NCBI GenBank assembly: GCA_047632015.1
Contig: JBLIBC010000142.1
Location: forward strand, 1 to 6,992
DNA from: JBLIAZ01 sp047632015
Lineage (GTDB): Bacteria; Bacteroidota; Bacteroidia; Flavobacteriales_C; GCA-002722245
DNA length: 6,992 nt
Reading direction: 5' to 3'
In this document: positions 1-5,881 of the stretch, one piece after another
Position numbering within the stretch: position 1 is the stretch's first letter
How the letters are laid out: each line of letters begins with the position of its first letter
Program-made: the position numbers and the translations under genes
Notes under the pieces: model-generated
What the model was told of the DNA's origin: nothing
The model's database searches: none
The model's input: the letters and a program-made list of their open reading frames with translations, nothing else

Positions 1-31
1 GTTAACAACTACGATGAATTGTTAACAACTA
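1..31. repeat. Direct repeat of 11 bases, 20-base period
   Basis: GTTAACAACTA occurs at 1-11 and again at 21-31, so the repeat unit is 20 bases long and the first copy touches the window edge. Each copy begins with the palindrome GTTAAC, and a third GTTAAC lies at 81-86. The array may continue to the left. It could be an operator, part of an origin-type repeat cluster or a chance pair; the sequence visible here does not decide. Confidence 0.5.
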
Positions 32-113
32 TAGTTTTGCCACATAAAAAAGCTGATATTTAAAGCGATTCCTTTAACAAGTTAACCCCCATGTATAACT
101 GAGTATCAGGTTA

Positions 114-593
114 TTACTGACCCTTTCTCCCCTGTCTTATTTTTTGCATTCTCTTTATCATTTCCCTTTTAAAATCCCTTTCTGCCTTCCCCAGCAAGAA
201 CACCTTTTTTATAGGAAGTATACTCTTAATTTTTACATGGAACTCCTTTTGCAACACTAACACCTTCTCTTTCAGAAGCATGTGATCATCAACTATTTTT
301 TCCATTTCAGCATCCGAAAGCTCGTCCACATTTTTTTTATTCTTCCTCTCCCCCATCACCTCACGTCTCAACGCTTGCCTTTTCTTAACGAAATCATTGT
401 ACACAGGCCAAAACTTTGTTGCTTCATCCGACGTTAAGTTCAATTTTTCAGTTAAATAACCAATTTTATATGCTTTGATTTTTTCTCGCTTTTTTTTGCT
501 CATGTTATCTGGAAAATCTCCAGCCCCTTGAGCTACCATCATAATTGGAAAAACCAACATCATCCACACTACTCCTTTCGTTAATTCCCTCAT
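114..593 (-). CDS. Spy/CpxP-like exported sensor protein of the ECF sigma operon
   Basis: This 159-residue protein has a hydrophobic N-terminus (about residues 7-23, ending MMVAQGAG) that looks like a signal peptide, so it should act in the periplasm or at the membrane. The rest is highly charged and probably all helical. Residues 51-66 (LNLTSDEATKFWPVYN) carry the LTxxEA.KFWPvYN signature of the Spy/CpxP-like 'sensor of ECF-type sigma factor' proteins of Bacteroidota, and residues 125-142 (ILPIKK...AERDF) fit the second conserved helix of that family. Proteins of the family bind unfolded envelope proteins or metals in other bacteria; here that role is inferred. It is the last gene of the sigma/anti-sigma operon, 19 bases after its neighbour. 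ATG at 593-591 is preceded by AGGAAG, a plausible Shine-Dalgarno sequence and unusual for this phylum. No convincing terminator follows the stop. Confidence 0.85.
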   Translation of the reverse strand: MRELTKGVVWMMLVFPIMMVAQGAGDFPDNMSKKKREKIKAYKIGYLTEKLNLTSDEATKFWPVYNDFVKKRQALRREVMGERKNKKNVDELSDAEMEKIVDDHMLLKEKVLVLQKEFHVKIKSILPIKKVFLLGKAERDFKREMIKRMQKIRQGRKGQ

Positions 594-612
594 AACTTCC
601 TAGTTTAAATTA

Positions 613-960
613 TTAATTAAATTCTTGCTCACTATTAATCATAAAATCAATTAAATCTTCTTCACTGACTTCTTGATCCAAATACTCCTGATGATAAACT
701 TCAGCGTCAATCGATTGACTGTAGTAATCTACTTGCTTATCTCCTTTGTCAAAAAGGAAAAGTGCCAAAACAATTGAACAAACAGCTACAACCGAACTAG
801 TCCATAATAAATAAACTGTTTTAGCTTTTTTCACTTCCTTACCTGCATTAATTTTAAAAGGTAATTCTTCAAAATACTTTTCTGGCACTTGAAATCCATT
901 TTTTCCAGAATTTAACCGCTGCAAAAAATCATCTCCTTTTATATCCTCGTCGTTATCCAT
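613..960 (-). CDS. Small one-pass membrane protein, presumed anti-sigma factor
   Basis: This 115-residue protein has an N-terminal part (1-47) containing GFQVPEKYFEELPFKI at 22-37, one clear membrane segment at about 49-70 (VYLLWTSSVVAVCSIVLALF), and an acidic C-terminal part (71-115) ending in EEDLIDFMINS. The VPEkYFeeLP motif is common in small proteins encoded directly after ECF sigma factors in Bacteroidota. By position and topology it should hold the sigma factor at the membrane through its cytoplasmic N-terminus and read a periplasmic signal through its C-terminus. That role is inference: there is no HxxxCxxC zinc motif of the ZAS anti-sigma class. It starts with ATG 33 bases after the sigma stop codon and is followed after 19 bases by the Spy-like gene, so the three are almost certainly co-transcribed. 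Confidence 0.8.
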   Translation of the reverse strand: MDNDEDIKGDDFLQRLNSGKNGFQVPEKYFEELPFKINAGKEVKKAKTVYLLWTSSVVAVCSIVLALFLFDKGDKQVDYYSQSIDAEVYHQEYLDQEVSEEDLIDFMINSEQEFN

Positions 961-993
961 ACTACTTATTTGATGCTTTTTTTAAGCAAAGGT

Positions 994-1539
994 TTAATCA
1001 ATTGCTAATTCTTTTTTTATTTTTTTTACTGCGTGATGATACTGCGCTTTAAGTCCCCCTATGGAAACCTGAAGCACTTCAGACATGTCTTTGTATTTCA
1101 TCTCTTCAAAATATTTTAAATTAAATACCAATCTTTGCTTTGCAGGTAATGTTAGCAACGCTTTTTGAAGTTTTTGTTCTATATCGCTTCCATCAAAACA
1201 AGAGGCATCGTCAATGTGATTACTTAATTCCTGTTCAACATCAACTATTGGCACAAAAAACCTGCGCTTCTTTTTCCTTAAATGAGACAACGCTTCATTT
1301 ACCGCAATCCTGTATACCCATGTATATAATTTCGATTCGCCTTTGAAAGAATCCAAAGATTTCCAAACTTTTAAAAAGGTTTCTTGAACCAGGTCATCAC
1401 TATCCTCGTGCACCACTACCATTCTACGTATTACCCAATATACCTTTTCCTGGTATGCATGCGTCAATACATTAAAACCGTAACTTCTGGTTTCTTCTGA
1501 GCGAACTAATTTTAATATTTCTTCGTCGGTGTGATTCAA
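994..1539 (-). CDS. ECF-type RNA polymerase sigma factor (RpoE-like, sigma-70 family)
   Basis: This 181-residue protein is the normal length for an ECF sigma factor. Region 2 spans about residues 22-92, with DSDDLVQETFLKVWKSL at 47-63 (the DxxDLvQETFlkvw core-binding and -10 helix) and YTWVYRIAVNEALSHLRKK at 72-90. Region 4 spans about 123-176, with LPAKQRLVFNLKYFEEMKYK at 131-150 and the recognition helix SIGGLKAQYHHAVKKI at 159-174. It directs RNA polymerase to a dedicated promoter set, probably for envelope stress, judging from its partners downstream. The start is TTG at 1539-1537: a stop codon lies in frame only one codon upstream, and the next internal Met is residue 40, too late because it would remove part of region 2. 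GGAAAGGAAA lies a few bases upstream as a possible ribosome site. A candidate ECF-type promoter precedes it. Confidence 0.92.
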   Translation of the reverse strand: MNHTDEEILKLVRSEETRSYGFNVLTHAYQEKVYWVIRRMVVVHEDSDDLVQETFLKVWKSLDSFKGESKLYTWVYRIAVNEALSHLRKKKRRFFVPIVDVEQELSNHIDDASCFDGSDIEQKLQKALLTLPAKQRLVFNLKYFEEMKYKDMSEVLQVSIGGLKAQYHHAVKKIKKELAID

Positions 1540-1560
1540 TGCTTACATTTCCTTTCCTGC
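1537..1560 (-). promoter_or_regulatory. Translation start region of the sigma gene: ATG-TAA start-stop before TTG
   Basis: On the minus strand the leader reads AGGAAAGG, then ATG (1548-1546) directly followed by TAA (1545-1543), then GCA, then TTG (1539-1537). All of these are in the same frame. The purine-rich stretch could serve the ATG or the TTG. The in-frame TAA decides that the sigma factor cannot begin at the ATG, leaving TTG as the only start that preserves the whole protein. Confidence 0.6.
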
Positions 1561-1563
1561 TTT

Positions 1564-1587
1564 GACGCAGTATTATGCCAATGGTTT
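1564..1587 (-). promoter_or_regulatory. Candidate ECF sigma promoter (AAAC-N16-CGTC), probably autoregulatory
   Basis: On the minus strand AAAC (1587-1584) is separated by 16 bases from CGTC (1567-1564), about 25 bases before the sigma start codon. AAC-type -35 and CGTC/CGTA-type -10 elements at this spacing are typical of ECF promoters (for example sigma-M and sigma-W in Bacillus), and ECF genes commonly transcribe themselves. No TAnnTTTG housekeeping -7 element is seen in the 63-base gap. The predicted leader would be about 20 bases. The match is short, so chance remains possible. Confidence 0.45.
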
Positions 1588-1602
1588 AATTCGATTTAAA
1601 TA

Positions 1603-2916
1603 TTATTTAATAATAACTGATAAGCATTTATTATTCAAACAATTATCTCCACTGTAGTATTTGTATTCAGCTGAAAACTTGACTAAATCAGCAAGCAAAA
1701 CATTGCTCTTCCACGAAGATTCAAATTGGTACCGATCATTAAAATGCTTTTCATTTCTTTTAATCATGACCTTCCATATTTCAGGTAGGCTGAATTCATA
1801 TCTCCAATTCGAAACACATAAACCCTTTTCGAATTGACCATGAACAAGGAGCTGTTTGCCTTTGAAATAATAAGCTCCAGAAATAATTTTATGATCAAAA
1901 TGATAAATCCGAGACAAATCCCCTACCCTATCAAACTCCTTTTGTTTGCCATCTAAAAAGCCATCTTTATAGTTATTTATCGATTTTAACTTACCTGATT
2001 CAAAATAAGATTTCACTAGCCCTTCCCTCAAGCCATCCTTAAAAACCCCTCTTTGACGCACTTTTTGAGATGCGTAATGCCAAACGTACTCACCCTCCAA
2101 TTGATTGTTCACATATGTAAAGGACGTTTTTTCACCTGAACTCAGTATCTGAGATGTTGTTATTAAACCCTTTCCTGTATCTATTGGGGAATGATATAAG
2201 TTTTCAATTACCAAAATCTCAAAATCACTTGCTCTATTAGCTTGAGTGATCACATTTTGACTTGCAGCAATAACAACAGCTCCTCTAATTAATTTAGTCA
2301 GCTGAGAATTAGGTTTCCCATACTTGAACTTACTTTTTAGCTTAGGATAGTACAGCCAAACGCTTTTATTTTTGAACAGCAGCCCTAATCCCAATATGTC
2401 ACTTTTTAATTCATTATTTATTTTGTCATAGTACCAAACTTCCTTTATTGAAATTCTAGAATAAGTTCTTAACTCATTAACATCAACTTCATCGCTGAAC
2501 ATCTGATGAATAAAATCAGCATCTTTATACAAGTTCAACCTTAAATCGGAAAGGTTTTTTGATACGAATCCAACAACCTCATCAATTTCTTTTTTCAAAT
2601 CAGAATTTGAAGAATCCACCAAAAGAATCTCTCGTATTGAATACTCAGTCCAATAGGATTCTTCTTCAAATAAATAATGTTTTCTAAAAATAGAATCACT
2701 GCACGACCTAAGACTAACTTGTTCTTTTACACTTAATTGAAATTGCGTTGCATTGGCAACTAAAAATTCAGCAATGGACCAAACCTTGTAATTGACTTGA
2801 CCATTATAAACATTAAACCTGTCCCCAATGAATTTAGTTGACAATTCACCTTGAGAATAGGAGTAATTGCAAAACAGTTGAAAAACGACGAAATAGATAA
2901 CCAACCTAGCTTTCAT
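1603..2916 (-). CDS. Exported protein with GldN-like segment and MORN/YwqK-type repeats
   Basis: This 437-residue protein starts at ATG 2916-2914. A TTG four codons upstream is less likely because it overlaps the -7 box and the ATG directly opens a good signal peptide (MKARLVIYFVVFQLFCNYSYSQ). Residues about 130-196 resemble the core of GldN/PorN, the ring subunit of the type IX secretion and gliding machinery: IKEVWYYDK (157-165), followed by DILGLGLLF and WLYYPKLK, parallels the IKEDWFFDK...RIIGIAPL...WVYFPE pattern of that family. Residues about 272-374 contain repeated G-x-W/Y-x-x-Y and G..k..f.dG..dG elements (FKDGLREGLVKSYFESGKLK, YKDGFLDGKQKEF), as in MORN and YwqK-type proteins. The C-terminus (375-437) is unrecognised. 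It is too divergent and has too different an architecture to be called gldN. No other type IX gene is nearby, so its function is unknown. It ends 63 bases before the sigma gene, with no terminator visible between them. Confidence 0.75.
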   Translation of the reverse strand: MKARLVIYFVVFQLFCNYSYSQGELSTKFIGDRFNVYNGQVNYKVWSIAEFLVANATQFQLSVKEQVSLRSCSDSIFRKHYLFEEESYWTEYSIREILLVDSSNSDLKKEIDEVVGFVSKNLSDLRLNLYKDADFIHQMFSDEVDVNELRTYSRISIKEVWYYDKINNELKSDILGLGLLFKNKSVWLYYPKLKSKFKYGKPNSQLTKLIRGAVVIAASQNVITQANRASDFEILVIENLYHSPIDTGKGLITTSQILSSGEKTSFTYVNNQLEGEYVWHYASQKVRQRGVFKDGLREGLVKSYFESGKLKSINNYKDGFLDGKQKEFDRVGDLSRIYHFDHKIISGAYYFKGKQLLVHGQFEKGLCVSNWRYEFSLPEIWKVMIKRNEKHFNDRYQFESSWKSNVLLADLVKFSAEYKYYSGDNCLNNKCLSVIIK

Positions 2917-2925
2917 GATTGATAT

Positions 2926-2933
2926 CAAATATA
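2926..2933 (-). promoter_or_regulatory. Bacteroidota -7 element TATATTTG, near-leaderless
   Basis: The minus strand reads TATATTTG (2933-2926), an exact match to the Bacteroidota -7 consensus TAnnTTTG, ending 9 bases before the ATG of the GldN-like gene. Transcription would begin only a few bases before the ATG. There is no good TTG at -33; the nearest candidate at the right distance is GGTTTA. The element is clear but the promoter is only half supported. Confidence 0.4.
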
Positions 2934-3111
2934 CTTATTTCTACAGTTTTTAAACCGAGTTAAATAAATAAGAATTTTAGAGCAAAAGCACTAGTAAATA
3001 AATTCAGAAACGTTTTAACACTGCGACAACTTACAGCATTGGGAATCAATCAATTTTATTATTTCAGTAATAAAAAAATGACTCCCATCATCAACATGCA
3101 CCAAAACAGAA

Positions 3112-3157
3112 AGCAATAAAACAAAGAAAGGGCTAACTTTACAGCTAACCCTTTCTT
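3112..3157 (-). terminator. Intrinsic terminator with 15-base-pair stem and GUAA loop
   Basis: Read as minus-strand RNA, 3157-3143 pairs with 3138-3124 over 15 positions (AAGAAAGGGUUAGCU with AGUUAGCCCUUUCUU), closed by a GUAA loop, which is a GNRA tetraloop. Two of the pairs are G-U in the minus-strand RNA but would be C-A mismatches in plus-strand RNA, so the structure is built for minus-strand transcripts, the direction of all genes here. The stem runs into UUUCUUUGUUUUAUUG, a U-rich tail. It should end transcripts from the lamin-tail gene, whose stop codon is about 130 bases upstream. Confidence 0.82.
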
Positions 3158-3200
3158 ACCCTTAACTATGAGAAACTACCTTATTACCATTTCAAATATA
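3112..3200 (-). ncRNA. Possible small RNA from TATATTTG element to terminator
   Basis: A perfect TATATTTG -7 element (3200-3193) lies about 36 bases before a strong terminator hairpin on the same strand, with no open reading frame between them. Transcription from it would give an RNA of roughly 65-80 bases. The -33 element is not convincing: the nearest TTG is only 12 bases upstream of the -7 box. The alternative is that this is simply the 3' untranslated region of the lamin-tail gene. Comparison with the Flavo-1 RNA family (Rfam), known from this phylum, would be worthwhile; I cannot confirm a match. Confidence 0.25.
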
Positions 3201-3288
3201 CGAACAACACACCAATCATTAATGAATTAATTGCTCAAAAGGCATTTTTAACGACTTAAGTGACTAATATGAGCACTGAAACGAAACT

Positions 3289-5799
3289 TCAATAAACGGA
3301 AACGCTTTGCTTCAATACAATCTTTTTTTGCGTAGGGTGTATCGCTTCAAACAACACCACATATACAGACTTCGTTAATGGATACAGCTCCAATTCCGTG
3401 AAATCAAAAGACAATTCACCCGAAGCACCCAATAGCACATTTTCACATAACATTCCTAATTTCATTCCACCGGAAGAATACACCACCCCGGTTAATGCAT
3501 AATTAGAATGTTCAAATTGATAGGCTAAAGTCAAATTTTCATCGGCAGCATTCAGGTGAATAAAATCCTTTACTAAATTCAAGGTGTTAATTTTAACACC
3601 ACGAGCATCATTCTCAATATTAGCGTTTGAATTAGCATAACCAGGCGTGCCATAATTTACATCGAAACTTGATGACACCCAGTTACTGGACGCATTAGAA
3701 GCTCTAGAAAAATATATTCGTTCTAACGACACTCCTTTTGTGTCAGCAAGTAAATCACTGTGCCAAGAACCATCGTAATTCACGGCATCTATTACCTCGC
3801 CAGTTCTATCCACAAGAGCAACCACACCATTATCTGCAACTAAATTCGGGAAACTATTAAGCATCATAATATTCGCCGAAGCATTATAATTATTCATTAA
3901 ATAATTCTTTTTTACTTCTTCGATATCTTTTGTCAAGCACAAGTAATCTCCCGGAGATAACATTTTTTGGTTTGAAGCAATTTCATGCGTCTCTTCTAAA
4001 ACACCCTCGACGCTAATTTTACCCAATAGCAACTGCGACAAATCAATGATTTTATCACTGTTATTGTAAATTTCAATGTATTCCTCATCTGTAGAATTTG
4101 CGTCTGGCAAAATCTCGTTTATGATTATATCAAGCTTTGTTGGCGCTTCAGGGATTCCAAAAGCGTAAACCAACTCTTGCTCTACGTCACCACCAATACA
4201 TGCTGCTATATCTTTCAATTGCAAAGAGTATTCTTTACCTACCTCCATTTTATTGGAAAACGTCAAGGTAAAACCACTCAATTGATGAGCGTGCTGAACG
4301 ACATTAAGAACACCAAGAACACATATAAAATTACTTGCAACTACTTGCTTGCTTGACAACTTAGCATTAAACACAACGGACAGCTGAGTATCGTTTTTAA
4401 AATACAATTCTTCAATTTTAATTACATCAAAATGAGCCTCAAAATGAGCAGAATTTAACTTACCAGGCGTACCTCCAATTTCGTCAACAGCGTAACCCCA
4501 AATTCCCTTTCCTAAACAGTAACTTTCCATGTCCAACAACTCAATAGACCAACCTCCTTCCTGCTTAAAACTTTGATTTAATAAATCCTTATCATATACC
4601 ATATCGTCCACCAAAATATCATTTGAAACGAGAGACAAACGAGCACTTGTCGTGCTTAAACCAGACCACTCTGGCACTGGCACTACATTTAAATAATTAG
4701 TAGCTTTAATACTGTCTTTCATCAACACTACAAATCCGCCTGAAACTAGATTATAGCTAGGTAGCACTACTTTATCATCACCCACTAACAAATGCAGCAT
4801 TTCAAGATTTACAGGATGACTCGCCCTGTTATGAAGCTCGACATATTGCCCTTGGTGTAAAAAACCTGTATTGGAAGTGTAATCAAACATTATCTCTGAA
4901 AAAATAACATCGAATGGATCTACTTTGTAAACCCAAAATTCACCACTCAATTCGACACCTTCTCCGTAACTACTTTCAAAATTTAATTCAACTTGTATCA
5001 ATTGCTCCTTTAAAAACCCAGTGTTCAACTTTATCACCATTGAGTCAGCGGCAAAATTAACAGATGACATTTGCTCTAAGAACACACCCTGAGTAAGCAC
5101 AGTATCCAACCCAACCAAACTTTGACTAAAGGCCACAACCAACTCCTTTCCCTTTTCATCATACCAGATATTCTTGATGCTAAGTTCATCAAACGCCCTG
5201 CTCCCAAAATTGAAATAAGGGATACAAAATCCAGCCACATTACTTTTGGTGAATTTATTGAACACCGCCACATGATTTTGCTTAAATAACACTGAAGATG
5301 TGGCATAAGTGAAATCAAAACCAATGTGATCGTTTACAAATAAAGTGTAGTTATCTGATGACTTTGTCAACAAAATTGCATGCTCTGCTCCCGATTCAGA
5401 AAACTCTCCTTCGTATAACTTTTTTACTAGTGTAGTTTCTCCCTTTATTACTTTAAACAAATTAACCCCATCAGAGGTTCCGGATTCCCCCACCTCGATG
5501 TACAAAGCCTCCGTGACAACTGAGTCAACTTGGTTATTTGACATGAAATATATTCTATATTGATTACTTGTACTTGGCGAAAAATCTTGAACAAACGACA
5601 AGTTCCAAACGCAAGTATCTTGAAGTACTACTTTTTTACTTAAAGACTCCTCCCCAGCTTCATCAGCTCTTAGCTTAAGTTGATCATCAATAAAGACATA
5701 ATCACTGACACTACCTTCCCATGATTGGAATGGAATTAATTGATTTGTTTGACTGCACAGAACTCCATTAAAAAGCAACAGCGCAAAAAGTACTTTCAT
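3289..5799 (-). CDS. Secreted lamin-tail domain (LTD) multi-domain surface protein
   Basis: This 836-residue protein begins with a signal peptide (MKVLFALLLFNGVLCSQ). Residues about 20-200 form a LamG/concanavalin-like beta region (WNLSFVQDFSPSTSNQYRIY, then YIEVGESGTSDGVNLFK), as found in related Bacteroidota surface proteins. Then come an Ig-like segment (about 205-295), lamin-tail domain 1 (297-445: DVIFSEIMFDY, QYVELHNRAS, ending GGTPGKLNS), a second Ig-like segment (457-550) and lamin-tail domain 2 (556-722: DIIINEILPDANSTDEEYIE, ending YGTPGYANS). The last 100 residues (LTLAYQFEHSNYALTGVVYS, LLGASGELSFDF, VYVVLFEAIHPTQKK) match the FlgD-like C-terminal domain often seen at the end of such proteins and may be the export or anchoring signal for type IX secretion. 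The predicted site is the cell surface or outside. No catalytic motif is seen; adhesion or binding is inference. ATG at 5799 is clear and a -7 element sits 17 bases upstream. The terminator at 3157 follows. Confidence 0.85.
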   Translation of the reverse strand: MKVLFALLLFNGVLCSQTNQLIPFQSWEGSVSDYVFIDDQLKLRADEAGEESLSKKVVLQDTCVWNLSFVQDFSPSTSNQYRIYFMSNNQVDSVVTEALYIEVGESGTSDGVNLFKVIKGETTLVKKLYEGEFSESGAEHAILLTKSSDNYTLFVNDHIGFDFTYATSSVLFKQNHVAVFNKFTKSNVAGFCIPYFNFGSRAFDELSIKNIWYDEKGKELVVAFSQSLVGLDTVLTQGVFLEQMSSVNFAADSMVIKLNTGFLKEQLIQVELNFESSYGEGVELSGEFWVYKVDPFDVIFSEIMFDYTSNTGFLHQGQYVELHNRASHPVNLEMLHLLVGDDKVVLPSYNLVSGGFVVLMKDSIKATNYLNVVPVPEWSGLSTTSARLSLVSNDILVDDMVYDKDLLNQSFKQEGGWSIELLDMESYCLGKGIWGYAVDEIGGTPGKLNSAHFEAHFDVIKIEELYFKNDTQLSVVFNAKLSSKQVVASNFICVLGVLNVVQHAHQLSGFTLTFSNKMEVGKEYSLQLKDIAACIGGDVEQELVYAFGIPEAPTKLDIIINEILPDANSTDEEYIEIYNNSDKIIDLSQLLLGKISVEGVLEETHEIASNQKMLSPGDYLCLTKDIEEVKKNYLMNNYNASANIMMLNSFPNLVADNGVVALVDRTGEVIDAVNYDGSWHSDLLADTKGVSLERIYFSRASNASSNWVSSSFDVNYGTPGYANSNANIENDARGVKINTLNLVKDFIHLNAADENLTLAYQFEHSNYALTGVVYSSGGMKLGMLCENVLLGASGELSFDFTELELYPLTKSVYVVLFEAIHPTQKKIVLKQSVSVY

Positions 5800-5801
5800 A
5801 A

Positions 5802-5820
5802 TTTGTTTAATTAAAACAAA
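5802..5820. repeat. Inverted repeat TTTGTTT-N5-AAACAAA at the lamin-tail promoter
   Basis: TTTGTTT (5802-5808) and AAACAAA (5814-5820) form a perfect 7-base inverted repeat around AATTA. It overlaps the end of the -7 element and nearly reaches the ATG of the lamin-tail gene. It could be an operator, or a by-product of the AT-rich leader and the TTTG of the promoter. Confidence 0.3.
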
Positions 5821-5843
5821 TCTATGAATATTAATTTACACAA
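5817..5843 (-). promoter_or_regulatory. Bacteroidota housekeeping promoter (TTG-N16-TAGATTTG) for the lamin-tail gene
   Basis: On the minus strand TTG (5843-5841) is followed after 16 bases by TAGATTTG (5824-5817), which fits the TTG/TAnnTTTG promoter of this phylum, with spacing at or just below the usual short limit. The predicted leader to the ATG at 5799 is about ten bases. This suggests that the lamin-tail gene has its own promoter independent of bshA. Confidence 0.55.
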
Positions 5844-5861
5844 CTAAGGTATTTGTAAACA

Positions 5862-5877
5862 GAATAAGCTTTTATTC
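5862..5877 (-). terminator. Weak hairpin just after the bshA stop
   Basis: GAATAA (5862-5867) and TTATTC (5872-5877) form a perfect 6-base inverted repeat around GCTT, starting five bases after the bshA stop codon. The stem is nearly all A-T and no long U run follows on the minus strand, so it is at best a weak terminator or a transcript 3'-end structure. Confidence 0.2.
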
Positions 5878-5881
5878 AGAA

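Larger units (their letters stand above)
2934..3288. other. Non-coding region between the lamin-tail and GldN-like genes
   Basis: These roughly 355 bases hold no credible gene on either strand. On the minus strand they contain, in order of transcription, the 3' trailer of the lamin-tail gene, a TATATTTG element (3200-3193), a strong terminator hairpin (3157-3124) with U-rich tail, and an A/T-only 8-base inverted repeat (TTTTATTA at 3054-3061 with TAATAAAA at 3068-3075). The part from 2934 to 3050 shows nothing recognisable apart from the upstream region of the GldN-like gene. Confidence 0.7.

Noticed and set aside
32..39. Plus-strand TAGTTTTG resembling a -7 element
   Set aside because: There is no TTG at the correct distance and no plus-strand gene follows it.
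95..114. Imperfect inverted repeat ATAACTGA / TCAGGTTAT at the end of the Spy-like gene
   Set aside because: It has a bulge, overlaps the stop codon and is followed by a G-rich rather than U-rich stretch on the minus strand, so it is not a credible terminator.
974..988. Small hairpin TGCTT-A5-AAGCA between the sigma and anti-sigma genes
   Set aside because: The stem is five base pairs with an all-A loop, too weak for a terminator, and the genes are expected to be co-transcribed.
1140..1346. Plus-strand open frame opposite the sigma factor
   Set aside because: It lies wholly antisense to conserved sigma regions 2 and 4 and its translation has no recognisable feature.
2917..2928. TTG start four codons upstream of the GldN-like gene
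   Set aside because: It overlaps the TATATTTG -7 element, and the ATG at 2916 directly begins a normal signal peptide.
3078..3119. Plus-strand mini-frame MTPIINMHQNRKQ before the hairpin at 3124
   Set aside because: It is only 13 codons with no promoter, and the hairpin pairs fully only in minus-strand RNA.
5076..5324. Second minus-strand frame inside the lamin-tail gene
   Set aside because: It is fully nested in the LamG-like and Ig-like part of a continuous gene; no start context or family match supports it.
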